Origin: Vibrio sp. FE10
GTDB lineage: Bacteria > Pseudomonadota > Gammaproteobacteria > Enterobacterales > Vibrionaceae
Reading direction: 5' to 3'
NCBI RefSeq assembly: GCF_030297155.1
Contig: NZ_AP028067.1
Span: 372,001-436,000, forward strand
Length of the DNA stretch: 64,000 nucleotides
Position numbers and translations under genes: made by a program. A model generated the notes under the pieces. It saw only the letters and a list, made by a program, of their open reading frames with translations. It ran no database searches and was not told the origin of the DNA. Position 1 is the stretch's first letter. Each line of letters opens with the position of its first letter. This document shows positions 49,901-59,928 of the stretch, piece after piece.

Positions 49901-50040
49901 AGGTTATTCAGCCGCTGGTTATCTCGATCGTATTTGGTATTTTTGCTTCGACCTTGTTGGTGCTGTTCATGATCCCAGCCGCTTACGCCATCTTGGCTGA
50001 CTTTGGCTTGGTGAAAAAGCACGAGCCGTTAACGGACTAG
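46933..50040 (+). CDS. RND efflux permease
   Basis: This is an inner-membrane RND pump of the AcrB/HAE-1 superfamily, 1035 residues and twelve helices. Helix 1 is followed by the first large periplasmic loop (PAYDPPYIMAAIVYPGASPQEVEESLCVRMED). The helix 4 region IMSLVGLLMAIGIMMDDAIVIAESI carries the aspartate pair used for proton transfer. The second half repeats the pattern with MMGFVSLAGIVVNDSILLVQYI. The substrate cannot be predicted. Regulation should be through the TetR gene at the head of the operon. Confidence 0.95.
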   Translation: MIRFFSRHPTAANLLMLGLLIMGLASLSTIKRETFPAYDPPYIMAAIVYPGASPQEVEESLCVRMEDAVDGLANIKETQCEAIEGSARLILKLNEKADIGRMLVDVQTQINSINDFPSEIESPVVQELDWNEPVVDIAITAETSWPELKAYAEDLKRTMKLDYDVSLVEVSGFSDHQYRVELDTQAIRQLGLSVGDIADQIGRQNVKLPSGNVETPDKNFLIRFDERRITPVELESIVVGSAPNGSVIRLRDIAKITDRFELDEQKVLFDGKPSALLKISKNKEDDALRIKENVTRFVEDQSAIAPDGVTLQMTNDLSSVLWDRLTMMVRNGWQGIVLVFATMWLFFSLRYSFWVAAGLPVAFLGGLFLMANLGLSINIMSLVGLLMAIGIMMDDAIVIAESIASHLDRGQNVDDAVYNGVKKVLPGVLSSFLTTVCIFGSLLFLDGEMGAVLKAVPQVLILVLSLSLIEAFLILPNHLSHSLHKEKNDKPALRFKVVLLEKFENFRNTTLMNMVEKVVMFRYAFMGGVITLLLLSISLIAGGVVKFQPFPELDGDIAEARIILPPGASLSQTERVVDKIVASAERLNAQWSEEVEDGNKLVEHITSQFNANADANESGPHLATVRLDLRGAESRNTVIDDFIDAWREDIGDLADPISLVFKQPTMGPGGRAIEIRAKHDDLAALKSASLDIQEYLNQFDGVHGVLDDMRMGKEEILVKLRPGAETYNVNGQMIASQLRAAFFGQTADEIQIGVENISIEVRLDKEQAGDLQQLANFPIITADGSQIPLATLATLDFQRNYVRIQRIDGLRTISIFGDIDNKKASSSAILAQFQKDEAAKLIQKYPGLRFDFEGEAKDAAKTGASMGKGFLLGLFGVFAILSYQFRSYLEPVVVMLAIPLAFIGVVVGHWLLGHALSMPSMMGFVSLAGIVVNDSILLVQYIRHHVDEGDSVHDSVVKASRERFRAVFLTSMTTAAGLLPLLTETSLQAQVIQPLVISIVFGIFASTLLVLFMIPAAYAILADFGLVKKHEPLTD

Positions 50041-50077
50041 AAACGAAATAGATATCGGTTACTACCTATCCTAAGAA

Positions 50078-50108
50078 CAATAAAGCGGCCTTGAGTCGCT
50101 TTATTTGT
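50078..50108 (+). terminator. Terminator after the RND operon
   Basis: AATAAAGCG and CGCTTTATT form a 9-bp perfect stem with a nine-base loop, ending TTTATTTG. Confidence 0.75.
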
Positions 50109-50245
50109 ATCTGCGTGCTCACGACCACGACTTCGGTTCGTCATTCACTTCAAAATTCATTTTAGTTCATTCAAAACGTCACTTAACTGTCATTTCAGGG
50201 GCATACCTTGAGCCTTAACTGAATAAGGATTGTTAAGGAGATCGT

Positions 50246-50770
50246 ATGCGTACTATCGAACCTATTGTCCGCTGGGATGTGGCATTTTCTGTTTTCTGTT
50301 TGAAGAACCGTTATAGCGGGCAACATGCAACACTGAGTAAAGCGGTGTCTCATACCGGGGATGGTCACCTATATGTGTTGATCGCTCTGATTGCGCTGTT
50401 AGCTGATGGCTATACAGGTCGTGAATTCTTAATGGTTGGTCTCGCCGCTTTTGCGATAGAGCTGCCGATTTATTGGTTAGCTAAGAACACCCTCAAGCGT
50501 CGTAGACCTGCTGAATTCTCTTCACTGCTTCACTCTCACATTGTGCCATCAGATAAATACAGCCTGCCTTCTGGACATTCCGCTGCTGCATTTGTTATGG
50601 CGACTTTAATCGGACATTTCTATCCAAGTCTCTATCTCTTTAGCCTGATTTGGGCGGCAGCGATTGCTGGCTCTCGAATTTTACTCGGTGTGCACTTTTT
50701 AACGGATGTCTTAATTGGTGCAGCGCTAGGTATAGCGTGCACAAGCCTAGCCATTTACTTCATTTTATAG
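50246..50770 (+). CDS. PAP2 family membrane phosphatase
   Basis: This 174-residue phosphatase of the PAP2 family has about five helices. The three catalytic motifs are present: KNTLKRRRP (K-x6-RP), the PSGHS motif in YSLPSGHSAAAF, and SRILLGVHFLTDV (SR-x5-H-x3-D). It is likely a phosphatidate, undecaprenyl-diphosphate or lipid A phosphatase acting on the periplasmic face; the substrate is open. AAGGAG precedes the ATG. It lies 94 bp before the glycosyltransferase gene on the same strand. Confidence 0.9.
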   Translation: MRTIEPIVRWDVAFSVFCLKNRYSGQHATLSKAVSHTGDGHLYVLIALIALLADGYTGREFLMVGLAAFAIELPIYWLAKNTLKRRRPAEFSSLLHSHIVPSDKYSLPSGHSAAAFVMATLIGHFYPSLYLFSLIWAAAIAGSRILLGVHFLTDVLIGAALGIACTSLAIYFIL

Positions 50771-50864
50771 CGCTTAGTCGTATGGCTGTTTGTTCTGTTG
50801 TTCAGATTAAAAAGACACAGGCAAAGACAACAGATCTCGAATTGTTAATCTTCAAGGAACCTGA

Positions 50865-51920
50865 ATGAAAATTTTATATGGCGTACAAGGCACTGGGAAC
50901 GGTCACATCGCTCGTGCAAGAGCAATGGCTGTCGCGTTTCGCCAACAGAATATTGATGTCGACTTTCTGTTTTCTGGACGGGATGAGAACAAATACTTTT
51001 CTATGGAAGAATTTGGCAATTATCAAACCCGCCATGGACTCACCTTTTACAGTGAGCAAGGGAAGGTTAAATACTCCAAGACCTTCATCAAAAATAGTAT
51101 GTGGCGATTCCTTAAGGAAATGAAGCAGATCGATCTTACACCTTATGATTTGGTATTGAATGACTTCGAACCGGTAACCGCTTGGGCTGCGAAAAGACAA
51201 GGTGTCCCGTGTATTGGGATAAGCCACCAAAATGCGTTCCGTTATGATGTGCCTAAAGAAGGGGGCAACTGGATTGAACATTCTGTTATTCAGCATTTTG
51301 CGCCAACAGAGCATGCTATTGGTTTGCATTGGTACCACTTTGAACAGCCAATATTGCCACCAATTGTTCACACGCTCACGGGTGAGCAGAAAACCAAAGC
51401 ACCGCAAGATTTCACTTTGGTCTATTTACCGTTTGAAGATCTAGAGGCGATTTCAGAGCTTCTGATGAAGTTCATTTCTCACAATTTTGTCTGCTATCAC
51501 CCGAATGTGATTGAGCAAAGCCGAGTGGAAAATATTGAGTTCAAACCACTCAGTCATGCTGGCTTCCAATTCGACCTCAACCAGTGCTCAGGAGTGGTAG
51601 CTAATGGTGGTTTTGAATTGCCATCTGAAGCCTTAACTCTAGGTAAGAAGTTACTCCTTAAACCGCTTGAAGGACAGTTTGAACAACAAAGTAATGTAGC
51701 CACACTAGAGGCATTAGGGCTGGCGCAAACTATGAGCTTTTTGGATGCGGCGACGTTGCGTGAGTGGCTCAATGAAAAACAGGCTGAGGTGGTCACTTAT
51801 CCTGACGTCGCCAGTGCGATTGCAGAGTGGGTATTAGCAGGGAATTGGTCGAATCAAGAGGACCTAAGAAAGCAGCTTTGGGACAAGGTCGATTTCCCAA
51901 GTTATGCATCGCTCACCTAA
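50865..51920 (+). CDS. MJ1255/VC2487 family glycosyltransferase
   Basis: This 351-residue protein begins KILYGVQGTGNGHIARARAMA, the donor-site glycine/histidine loop of GT-B enzymes, and belongs to the group named after MJ1255 and VC2487. A second nucleotide-sugar-site-like motif is SGVVANGGFELPSEALTLGKKLLLKP, comparable to the MurG/GT1 C-terminal region. Acceptor and sugar are unknown. The adjacent PAP2 phosphatase hints at an isoprenoid- or glycolipid-related role, but this is only inference from position. Confidence 0.85.
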   Translation: MKILYGVQGTGNGHIARARAMAVAFRQQNIDVDFLFSGRDENKYFSMEEFGNYQTRHGLTFYSEQGKVKYSKTFIKNSMWRFLKEMKQIDLTPYDLVLNDFEPVTAWAAKRQGVPCIGISHQNAFRYDVPKEGGNWIEHSVIQHFAPTEHAIGLHWYHFEQPILPPIVHTLTGEQKTKAPQDFTLVYLPFEDLEAISELLMKFISHNFVCYHPNVIEQSRVENIEFKPLSHAGFQFDLNQCSGVVANGGFELPSEALTLGKKLLLKPLEGQFEQQSNVATLEALGLAQTMSFLDAATLREWLNEKQAEVVTYPDVASAIAEWVLAGNWSNQEDLRKQLWDKVDFPSYASLT

Positions 51921-52266
51921 CTCATAAGTGTTATTTCTGAATCAACTAGCCAAACAATTCACGGGTTCAATAAATTGTAACAAATGTAACCAAACGATAG
52001 AACAGCTAAATAAGTCGAAATGAAACTCATAAGCGCAGCATTTTATGTTTTTTTATAACTCCATAAATAACTGATTTTTAGATGTTATTTAATCATTAAG
52101 GTAAAATAAAATTATTCTTTATCAATCTTGTTGGTAGCGTGCGAAGTATTGGTTAATAGTAGTGGTAATCCGAAAAACATCGGTCTGATAAATATAAGAA
52201 TTAGTGGTTATCTATTCCCATACCATTACCAATTTAACGCTGTCGAACCGACAAGAGGCAACTTGA
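51921..52266. other. AT-rich region upstream of leuO
   Basis: This 346-bp region is strikingly AT-rich, with long T and A tracts (for example around 52040-52120). That is typical of H-NS-silenced promoters, and leuO is an H-NS antagonist gene in enteric bacteria. In V. cholerae leuO is activated by ToxR; I could not assign a firm ToxR site here. No gene seen. Confidence 0.5.
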
Positions 52267-53226
52267 ATGTTAGAGAAAAAAGACGCAATGAGTGCAATTG
52301 CAAGCTACAGAATGGAAAGCACACTTCGTGGAGTAGACTTAAACCTTTTGACTGTATTTGATGCAGTAATGCAAGAGCAAAACATTACGCGTGCAGCTCA
52401 CAATCTGGGTATGTCTCAGCCAGCGGTAAGTAACGCAGTTGCTCGCTTAAAAGTGATGTTTAACGACGAACTATTCATGCGTCAAGGTCGTGGTATTCAG
52501 CCGACTCAACGTGCTCGTCAACTGTTTGGTCCAATCCGCCAAGCTCTACAATTAGTACGCAACGAACTACCAAGTTCTGTGTTCTCTCCTGAGTCTTCTT
52601 CTCGCCTGTTTAAACTTGCGATTTGCAGCCCATGTGACATGCGTTTTGCTCCTAAGATCATGTCGACAATCAACGACCAAGCACCTAGCGTTAAACTGCA
52701 TATGGATGCTGAATTCGATCGTCAACTTTCTGAGCGTATGCGCTACCAAGAAATCGACTTCGTGATTGATTACGCTCGCTTTGATGAGCAAGGCTTCTCA
52801 AGCACTGAAATCTTCCAAGATGAGTTGGTTGTGGTTGCTTCTGCTTCTCACCCACGCATCAATGGTGAAGTTTCAGCTGCTGAGCTGCTTAACGAAAAGC
52901 ACGCAAAACTGTCTCGCATCCATGGTCAACGTAGCTTCTCTGAGCAAGCGTACCGTGACCTAGATTGCACGCCTTTCTACGAAGGTACGAGCTTAAGCAA
53001 CGTACTTTACGTTGTTGGTCAATCTGAGCTTGTGACGATTGCACCTCGTTGGATGGTTGAGCATGCAGCGAACAAAGATCAGCTTCAGATTCTAGATTTC
53101 CCATTCGATAATGCGGCAATTTCTGGCTTCTTAAGCTGGCATGAATCAAGTGAAAAGGATAAAGGACACATTTGGTTACGAGATCAGTTAATGATGATCT
53201 GTGGCGAAGTCGTGGCGCTTAACTAA
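52267..53226 (+). CDS. leuO: LysR family global regulator LeuO
   Basis: LeuO is a LysR-type regulator that counters H-NS and in vibrios affects stress, bile and virulence responses. The 319-residue protein has the diagnostic N-terminal VDLNLLTVFDAVMQEQNITRAAHNLGMSQPAVSNAVARLKVMFNDELF and the downstream GRGIQPT. The C-terminal effector domain keeps the LSWHE and KGHIW motifs. An internal ATG at 52288 is possible. I kept 52267 because AGAGG lies nine bases upstream. The location near leuABCD and ilvIH matches the enteric arrangement. Confidence 0.96.
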   Translation: MLEKKDAMSAIASYRMESTLRGVDLNLLTVFDAVMQEQNITRAAHNLGMSQPAVSNAVARLKVMFNDELFMRQGRGIQPTQRARQLFGPIRQALQLVRNELPSSVFSPESSSRLFKLAICSPCDMRFAPKIMSTINDQAPSVKLHMDAEFDRQLSERMRYQEIDFVIDYARFDEQGFSSTEIFQDELVVVASASHPRINGEVSAAELLNEKHAKLSRIHGQRSFSEQAYRDLDCTPFYEGTSLSNVLYVVGQSELVTIAPRWMVEHAANKDQLQILDFPFDNAAISGFLSWHESSEKDKGHIWLRDQLMMICGEVVALN

Positions 53227-53245
53227 GCACTAATCCCTATGATTT

Positions 53246-53286
53246 GTAAGCCCTAAGCTGGGACTCTGGCTTAGGGCTTTTTTGTA
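53246..53286 (+). terminator. Terminator after leuO
   Basis: AAGCCCTAAG / CTTAGGGCTT is a 10-bp perfect stem with a 12-base loop and a T run. Confidence 0.92.
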
Positions 53287-53427
53287 CCTGCTATTTTTGT
53301 TGATAGAAAACTTAGCGTGAGACGTACTATTACTTATAACTTTGAGCTTCATCAGTTGCCTTTTCCATGATCAGAGGTACACTTGTGCGCTCAAAAAAGC
53401 TTACAGGTGTAAGCCAAAGGTAAAGAG

Positions 53428-55236
53428 ATGGCCAATTTAGATTTTCATATCGTAAAAAGACTTCGTGACCAGATTGCCCAAGGTGGCAACCGTACAGCTT
53501 TGAAGCACAAAGTAGACAATGTATGGCAAGGTATTAGCTGGGAAAAATTTGGACAGCAAATCGATACGCTTTCATTAGCATTGTTGGCTCAAGGATTGAG
53601 AGTTCAAGATAAGATCGGTATCTATTCCAATAATATGCCTCAGTGGACTGTGGCAGATTTTGCATCCCTACAAGCTCGTCTTGTGACAGTACCGATTTAC
53701 CCAACGAACACCGCTGCACAGTCTTCTTACATTATCCAGAATGCGGATGTGAAGATCTTATTTGTTGGTGAGCAAGCTCAATTTGATGCTGCTGTTAACA
53801 TCTTTGAAGAGTGTGAACAGCTTGAAATCATCGTTGCTATGTCTGCTGACATCGATACTCAAGAACACAGTTTTGCTGTGTCTTGGCAAGATTTTATGGC
53901 GCGTGGTGTTGAAGCTCAACAAGTGGAACTTGACGCTCGTCTTGCAGCTGCAAGCATGGATGATCTACTCACCCTCATCTATACCTCTGGTACTACAGGC
54001 CAGCCTAAAGGCGTAATGCTTGATTACACCAATATTGGCTATCAACTAGAAGGCCACGATGAGCGTCTTAGCCTGACTAAAGACGATGTCTCACTGTGTT
54101 TCTTACCGCTATCACATGTATTTGAGCGCGCTTGGACTTTCTATGTCCTTTATAAAGGCGCAACCAACTGCTATCTGCAAGACACCATGCAAGTTCGTGA
54201 CGCGTTGAGCGATGTTAAGCCTACGGTTATGTCTGCGGTTCCTCGCTTCTACGAGAAGATCTTCTCAGCGATTCACGAGAAGGTATCTAAAGCACCGTTT
54301 ATTCGTAAAGTGCTCTTTACTTGGGCTGTGAATATGGGAGCTAAGCTCTCTGTTTGTCACCAAGAAGGTCGTACACCATCGTTAATGCTGAAGAAGAGCC
54401 ATGCACTAGCCGATAAGCTTGTGCTCTCTAAACTACGAGCATTGCTAGGCGGTAACATTAACTTCATGCCGTGTGGTGGCGCGAAGCTAGATGAAACCAT
54501 TGGTCGCTTCTTTCATGCTATCGGTATCAACGTAAAACTTGGTTACGGCATGACGGAAACAACGGCGACAGTATCATGCTGGGATGATCGTTGTTTTAAC
54601 CCTGATTCGATTGGTATGTCGATGCCAGGCGCAGAAGTGAAAATTGGTGCGAAGAACGAGATCCTTGTTCGTGGCCCAATGGTAATGCGCGGCTACTACA
54701 AGATGCCAGAAGAGACTGCTAAGACTTTTGATGAGCACGGCTTCCTGAAAACGGGTGATGCAGGTCATTTTGATGAAAATGGAAACCTGTTCATTACAGA
54801 CCGTATCAAAGAGCTGATGAAAACCTCTGGCGGCAAGTACATTGCACCGCAAGTGGTGGAAGGCGCGATTGGTAAAGATCACTTTATCGAACAGATTGCT
54901 GTTATCGCTGATACGCGCAAATTCGTTTCTGCACTGATTGTTCCTTGTTATGACTCGCTAGAAGAGTACGCCAAAGAACTTAACATCAAGTATCACGACC
55001 GTGTTGAGCTTATTAAGCACCACCAAATTGTTGAGATGCTAGAGAAGCGCGTGAATGACCTACAACAAGAGCTAGCGAAGTTTGAGCAAGTGAAGAAATT
55101 CAAGCTGTTACCAAAAGCGTTCTCTATGGATGATGGCGAGCTGACACCAACTCAGAAATTGCGTCGTAAGGTTATCAACGATAAGTATCAAGACGAAATC
55201 GAAGAAATGTACACTGAAAAGCCGAAAGATAAGTAG
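53428..55236 (+). CDS. AMP-dependent long-chain fatty acid-CoA ligase
   Basis: This is a 602-residue acyl-CoA synthetase of the FAA1/long-chain group. The P-loop-like AMP motif is [19 protein letters not shown] second motif is [13 protein letters not shown]. The hinge region reads [38 protein letters not shown]. The C-terminal extension with [35 protein letters not shown] is typical of eukaryote-like long-chain ligases. The cellular role may be activation of exogenous fatty acids, complementing FadD. It is monocistronic between leuO and ilvI, each separated by terminators. Confidence 0.93.
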   Translation: MANLDFHIVKRLRDQIAQGGNRTALKHKVDNVWQGISWEKFGQQIDTLSLALLAQGLRVQDKIGIYSNNMPQWTVADFASLQARLVTVPIYPTNTAAQSSYIIQNADVKILFVGEQAQFDAAVNIFEECEQLEIIVAMSADIDTQEHSFAVSWQDFMARGVEAQQVELDARLAAASMDDLLTLIYTSGTTGQPKGVMLDYTNIGYQLEGHDERLSLTKDDVSLCFLPLSHVFERAWTFYVLYKGATNCYLQDTMQVRDALSDVKPTVMSAVPRFYEKIFSAIHEKVSKAPFIRKVLFTWAVNMGAKLSVCHQEGRTPSLMLKKSHALADKLVLSKLRALLGGNINFMPCGGAKLDETIGRFFHAIGINVKLGYGMTETTATVSCWDDRCFNPDSIGMSMPGAEVKIGAKNEILVRGPMVMRGYYKMPEETAKTFDEHGFLKTGDAGHFDENGNLFITDRIKELMKTSGGKYIAPQVVEGAIGKDHFIEQIAVIADTRKFVSALIVPCYDSLEEYAKELNIKYHDRVELIKHHQIVEMLEKRVNDLQQELAKFEQVKKFKLLPKAFSMDDGELTPTQKLRRKVINDKYQDEIEEMYTEKPKDK

Positions 55237-55264
55237 TTTTCTACTGAGATAAATTTTCAGTTGT

Positions 55265-55312
55265 TTAAAAATCCCCCTACGAATGTGATTGCATTTTTAG
55301 GGGGATTTTTTA
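55265..55312 (+). terminator. Terminator after the acyl-CoA ligase gene
   Basis: AAAAATCCCCCTA and its exact complement TAGGGGGATTTTT form a 13-bp stem, with an inner AATG/CATT pairing and Ts at the end. Confidence 0.92.
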
Positions 55313-55696
55313 TGCCTACTGACACAGCACAATGTGCGAAAACGCACACCAATAAGGGCGTAATTAATCGATTATCTGCAATTCATTTGAATATTAAGCT
55401 CTTTTTTTTAGGTATTAAATGGTTTTTAAATCTAAATATCAGGTTTGGTTTGGGTTTTATTTGATGCTTTCCGCTAATAGTTGGTTTTTTGACATAACTG
55501 TCGGATAACAGGTGTTAGACCAGATGATAATAAAGCGTTAAAGTTGTTTCGTATTACTGTTTGTTGTTATCACGACAGACAGCCATAGCCGAAAAAGTGG
55601 AAGTATTTCGAATTAGGCTACGAATAAGCCCTAGACTATGTAAAACCAGCCCAACATGTTCACCAAATGTGATTGGAAACTGGTGAGGAGAGCAAT
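55313..55696. other. Upstream region of ilvIH
   Basis: This 384-bp AT-rich region precedes ilvI. TTGACA at about 55489 is a possible -35. I looked for a leader peptide with branched-chain codons and a terminator, as in leu, and found none, so ilvIH appears not to be attenuated. Lrp control, known for E. coli ilvIH, is possible but no site can be fixed by eye. Confidence 0.55.
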
Positions 55697-57436
55697 ATGA
55701 CAACGAAACCTGAAACAGCAATGTTATCCGGCGCTGAGATGGTGGTGCAGTCTCTAATTGAAGAGGGTGTAGAACAAATCTTTGGTTACCCAGGTGGTTC
55801 TGTACTTGATATCTATGATGCGCTGCATGCAAAAACTGCTGAAATTAAACACGTATTAGTACGACACGAACAAGCCGCTACCCACATGGCTGATGGCTAT
55901 ACTCGTTCGACCGGTAAACCGGGTGTGGTACTTGTATGTTCTGGTCCGGGCGCGACCAATACCGTAACGGGTATTGCAACGGCGTACATGGACTCAATCC
56001 CAATGATTGTTATTTCTGGTAACGTACCAAATAGCTTGATTGGTAACGACGCCTTCCAAGAGTGTGACATCGTGGGTGTATCCCGTCCGATCGTTAAACA
56101 CAGCTTCCTAGTGAAGAAAGCGGAAGATATCCCAGACGTTGTTAAAAAAGCATTCTATATTTCGACGACAGGACGTCCAGGTCCTGTGGTTATCGATCTG
56201 CCTAAAGATATTCTAAACCCACAAATCAAACTTCCTTATGAATACCCAGAAACGATCAAAATGCGTTCATATAATCCAACGCTTACTGGGCATAAAGGAC
56301 AGATCAAGAAGGCATTAAAGGCACTTCTTGAAGCGAAAAAACCGGTGCTTTACGTCGGTGGTGGTGCGATTATTTCTGAGGCAGATAAGCCATTGTTAAA
56401 ATTGGCAGAAGCACTGAATTTACCTGTCGTAAGCACCCTGATGGGGCTTGGGGCTTTCCCAGGTACCCATAAAAACTCTTTGGGTATGTTGGGTATGCAT
56501 GGTTTGTATGAAGCCAATATGGCGATGCACAATGCTGACTTGATCTTTGGTATCGGCGTACGTTTCGATGACCGTACCACCAACAACTTAGACAAGTACT
56601 GCCCTGATGCGAAGATCATGCACATTGATATCGACCCATCTTCTATCTCTAAAAACGTAAAAGTGGATCTACCGATTGTAGGTTCAGCTGAGAAAGTACT
56701 AGAGAGCATGGTTAACCTGCTTGTTGAGCAAGGCGGAACCAATGACGCGCAAGCGATGGAAAGCTGGTGGAGCGAAATCAAGCAATGGCAAGAACGTGAT
56801 TGCTTAGCGTATGACAAATCTTCTGAGCGCATTAAGCCACAACAAGTTATTGAAACACTTCATAAAGTAACCAATGGCGATGCGTATGTTGCTTCGGATG
56901 TTGGCCAGCACCAAATGTTTGCTGCGCTGTACTATCCGTTTGATAAACCACGCCGTTGGATTAACTCTGGTGGCTTAGGCACGATGGGCTTTGGTCTACC
57001 TGCGGGTATGGGTGTTAAGTTCGCTAAGCCAGATGAAGAAGTGGTTGTTGTCACGGGTGACGGCAGTATTCAGATGAATATCCAAGAGCTATCGACAGCG
57101 CTTCAATACAATATTCCGGTTAAGATCATTAACCTGAACAACCGTTTCTTAGGAATGGTAAAACAGTGGCAAGACATTGTTTATCAAGGTCGTCACTCTA
57201 ACTCATATATGGACTCTGTTCCTGATTTCGCTGCGATTGCAGAGGCTTATGGCCACGTTGGCATGCGTATTTCATCTCCGGATGAACTGGAATCAGGTTT
57301 GGAAAAAGCACTAGCGATGAAAGACCGTCTGGTATTTGTCGACATCAGTGTGGACGACACCGAGCACGTATACCCAATGCAGATTAAAGGCGAGGGTATG
57401 GATAACATGTGGCTAAGCAAAACGGAGAGAACATAA
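55697..57436 (+). CDS. ilvI: Acetolactate synthase, large subunit
   Basis: This is the ThDP- and FAD-dependent catalytic subunit of acetohydroxyacid synthase (isozyme III type), the first common step to valine, leucine and isoleucine. It has the catalytic glutamate in [16 protein letters not shown] and the ThDP motif [33 protein letters not shown] (GDG...NN). The frame opens at 55673. I chose 55697 because GAGGAG precedes that ATG and the start [17 protein letters not shown] fits, giving 579 residues. ilvH follows with a 1-base gap. Confidence 0.96.
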   Translation: MTTKPETAMLSGAEMVVQSLIEEGVEQIFGYPGGSVLDIYDALHAKTAEIKHVLVRHEQAATHMADGYTRSTGKPGVVLVCSGPGATNTVTGIATAYMDSIPMIVISGNVPNSLIGNDAFQECDIVGVSRPIVKHSFLVKKAEDIPDVVKKAFYISTTGRPGPVVIDLPKDILNPQIKLPYEYPETIKMRSYNPTLTGHKGQIKKALKALLEAKKPVLYVGGGAIISEADKPLLKLAEALNLPVVSTLMGLGAFPGTHKNSLGMLGMHGLYEANMAMHNADLIFGIGVRFDDRTTNNLDKYCPDAKIMHIDIDPSSISKNVKVDLPIVGSAEKVLESMVNLLVEQGGTNDAQAMESWWSEIKQWQERDCLAYDKSSERIKPQQVIETLHKVTNGDAYVASDVGQHQMFAALYYPFDKPRRWINSGGLGTMGFGLPAGMGVKFAKPDEEVVVVTGDGSIQMNIQELSTALQYNIPVKIINLNNRFLGMVKQWQDIVYQGRHSNSYMDSVPDFAAIAEAYGHVGMRISSPDELESGLEKALAMKDRLVFVDISVDDTEHVYPMQIKGEGMDNMWLSKTERT

Positions 57437-57437
57437 T

Positions 57438-57932
57438 ATGAGACACATCCTTTCACTATTAATGGAAAACCAACCAGGTGCACTTTCTCGAGTGGTTGGC
57501 TTGTTTTCTCAGCGTGGCTACAACATCGAGTCTTTGAATGTATCTCCTACGGATGATCCAACGCTTTCTCGTCTGAATGTCACTACTAACTCAAGCGAAA
57601 TGCAGCTTGAGCAGATCCAAAAACAGCTACACAAACTGATCGACGTACTTAAAGTACAAGAAGTGTCTGAGCTTGAGCATATCGAGCGTGAACTTCTGAT
57701 GGTAAAAGTACGTGCTAGCGGCTTTGCTCGTGCTGAAGTAAAACGCACAGCGGATATTTTCCGTGGTCAGATTGTTGATGTAACGGCTTCGCAATACACG
57801 GTGCAAATGGCCGGTACTAGCGAGAAGCTTGATGCTTTCATTCAGGCATTGTCTGAGGTAACGGAAGTGCTTGAAGTGGCTCGAAGTGGTGTCGTTGGCA
57901 TTGCTCGCGGTGAGCGCGCACTGAAAGCGTAA
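57438..57932 (+). CDS. ilvH: Acetolactate synthase, regulatory small subunit
   Basis: IlvH activates the large subunit and confers valine feedback inhibition. The 164-residue protein has an N-terminal ACT domain (HILSLLMENQPGALSRVVGLFSQRGYNIESLNV) and a C-terminal ACT-like domain. The length fits isozyme III. It is the second gene of ilvIH, followed by a terminator. Confidence 0.98.
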   Translation: MRHILSLLMENQPGALSRVVGLFSQRGYNIESLNVSPTDDPTLSRLNVTTNSSEMQLEQIQKQLHKLIDVLKVQEVSELEHIERELLMVKVRASGFARAEVKRTADIFRGQIVDVTASQYTVQMAGTSEKLDAFIQALSEVTEVLEVARSGVVGIARGERALKA

Positions 57933-57956
57933 GCGATCGTTATTGGAAAAACAGTT

Positions 57957-57985
57957 TTAAAGCCGCTTTTTTAAGCGGCTTTTAT
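57957..57985 (+). terminator. Terminator after ilvIH
   Basis: AAAGCCGCTT / AAGCGGCTTT, a 10-bp perfect stem with loop TTTT, followed by TATTTTG. Confidence 0.88.
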
Positions 57986-58044
57986 TTTGTTCATTATTTA
58001 GAGTGCTATAATCTCGCGCTGCATTCCATTCACCTGAGTTAGCA

Positions 58045-59928
58045 ATGAGAAATAAAAAATCAATAATTACATTGCTGATTATCTCTGTCGCACTGTCTTC
58101 TGCTGTAGGTCTTTATTACCTACAACGCTACCAAGAAGTGAAACAACAGAGCTTTGATGATGCTGCTAAGCAAGCCCTTCATCAATTGGTGTATGCTGAA
58201 CGAGACTACAATCTTTTAAAGGCTCAATTAGTGTCCGTGATGGAGCTACTCAGCCATAGCCAAAGCCTCGTCAACTTTGCAACTTCCCCGTCTGAACAAA
58301 CCAAAGGCCTCCTTGAAGAGGTGTGGCAATCTGTTTTAGTTAATCAAAAATGGTACACCCAAATTCACTTGCTAGACATTGCAGGCAAGGAATTAGTACG
58401 CGTGAATTACTCGTCGATGACGGGAGGCGTGACTTTACCGCAACAACTACAAGATCGATCGGATTCTAGTTATTATCAGTTTGCACAAGAACTCGAAAGT
58501 GAAGAAATCGGTGGTTGGGGAATCGAACTTGAGACCGAACATGGTGAACTCTCTTACCCTTATGTTCCGGTATTACGCGTTTTCACACCGGTAGAAACGC
58601 CTGAAAAACGAGTCGGCTATCTTGTTATCAACCTTGATGTTTGGGGGCTCTCTTCACGCCTCAACTTTTCGCCTGATTACGACTTTAGAGCCGAAGTGGT
58701 TAATGAAGCGGGTTATTACATCGCGAGTAACAACAGTAGTAAGCTTTTCGGTGACTCTGTCCCTGAGAGGAAAGGCTTCAACCTAAAAAACATTGCCCCT
58801 AAGACGTGGGAGGCGATTTCTCGTGAACAAATGGGCTATGTTTTTGAAGATGGTAACTTGTTCGCGTTCAACACCGTCAGGCTCGCGAATAATCAAAAGA
58901 TGTACCTTCTGATTCAACTCAATGAAAATCAGCTTCTTGATCGTGCCGAGCGCGATCTCAACGATCTTGCTCATGAAGAGATCATCGTCCTCTTTACTGT
59001 TTTGATCTTTGCTTTTCCGTTTGCTTATCTTGTGACTCACTATCGACGACGCAGCTTGGAAAGTAAGTTGGCGCGAGCGGCATTGAATGGCATGTCGGCG
59101 GTGATGATCTCTGACAAGCAACATCGTGCCATGATGATCAATAACGAATTTGAAAACATAACGGGCTACAGTAAAAAACAAGTCATCGGACATAATGCCC
59201 TACAACTGCTGCTGGAAAATACCGAGCAGACACTCTTTAGTGATTCAATCTGGCAGCACCTAGAGCAAGAAGAGGTTTGGGAAGGGGAAGTGTTATGTAA
59301 GAACAAACTTCGTATTCCTTTTACTGCGATCATGCGAGTTCACGCGGTCAAAAACAACTCGGGTAAAATCAGTTACTACATTACGTCACTGGTCGACATC
59401 TCGGTGAGAAAAGAGCTTGAAGTCCGTCTACGCGTTCTAAGCGAGCGAGACTCTTTGAGTAACCTCTGGAATCGTCGCAAGTTCGAAGAGCAGCTCGCTT
59501 ACTATTCTCGCTTGGTTGAGCGTTACCCTAACGAAGCGACGACATGTTTAGCGTTAGTGGATATTGATAACTTCAAGCGAATCAATGACGAGCTTGGGCA
59601 TGATGAAGGCGACCGTGTGATTGCTAGTGTTGCTAAGCTTTTGCAGGACAGTCTTCGTAGTACCGACTTTGTCGCTCGTGTTGGGGGAGAGGAGTTTGCA
59701 CTGCTGATGCCACACACCACTCTGCCTGAAGCAAAACGCGTCTTGGATCGCTTAAGAATAGAGATAGAACTCGCCGCGGGGACGAAAATTACAGTCAGCG
59801 TCGGTTTTACGGATTTAACCAGTAATAGTACTCGTTCGTACAAATGTGCCGATGTTGGGCTTTACGAATCTAAATCATCAGGTCGCAATACAGTGTCTTT
59901 GTGTCCAAGCCATGCTGATGTCGCTTAA
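58045..59928 (+). CDS. Membrane PAS-GGDEF diguanylate cyclase
   Basis: This 627-residue sensor enzyme probably makes cyclic di-GMP. A first membrane helix (about 6-26) and a second (about 312-333, IIVLFTVLIFAFPFAYLVTHY) enclose a periplasmic Cache-like sensor domain. A PAS domain (about 345-450, AALNGMSAVMISDKQHRAMMINNEFENITGYSKKQVIG) follows. The C-terminal GGDEF domain has the active-site variant GGEEF at 547-551. The inhibitory I-site RSTD at 538-541 has the canonical five-residue spacing, so product inhibition is expected. It has no EAL domain. The ligand is unknown. It is monocistronic after the ilvIH terminator. Confidence 0.94.
   Translation: MRNKKSIITLLIISVALSSAVGLYYLQRYQEVKQQSFDDAAKQALHQLVYAERDYNLLKAQLVSVMELLSHSQSLVNFATSPSEQTKGLLEEVWQSVLVNQKWYTQIHLLDIAGKELVRVNYSSMTGGVTLPQQLQDRSDSSYYQFAQELESEEIGGWGIELETEHGELSYPYVPVLRVFTPVETPEKRVGYLVINLDVWGLSSRLNFSPDYDFRAEVVNEAGYYIASNNSSKLFGDSVPERKGFNLKNIAPKTWEAISREQMGYVFEDGNLFAFNTVRLANNQKMYLLIQLNENQLLDRAERDLNDLAHEEIIVLFTVLIFAFPFAYLVTHYRRRSLESKLARAALNGMSAVMISDKQHRAMMINNEFENITGYSKKQVIGHNALQLLLENTEQTLFSDSIWQHLEQEEVWEGEVLCKNKLRIPFTAIMRVHAVKNNSGKISYYITSLVDISVRKELEVRLRVLSERDSLSNLWNRRKFEEQLAYYSRLVERYPNEATTCLALVDIDNFKRINDELGHDEGDRVIASVAKLLQDSLRSTDFVARVGGEEFALLMPHTTLPEAKRVLDRLRIEIELAAGTKITVSVGFTDLTSNSTRSYKCADVGLYESKSSGRNTVSLCPSHADVA

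Noticed and set aside
55655..55699. Short frame [14 protein letters not shown] overlapping the ilvI start, as a leader peptide
   Set aside because: It has no ribosome binding site, no run of branched-chain codons and no terminator or competing stems, so it is most likely a chance frame.
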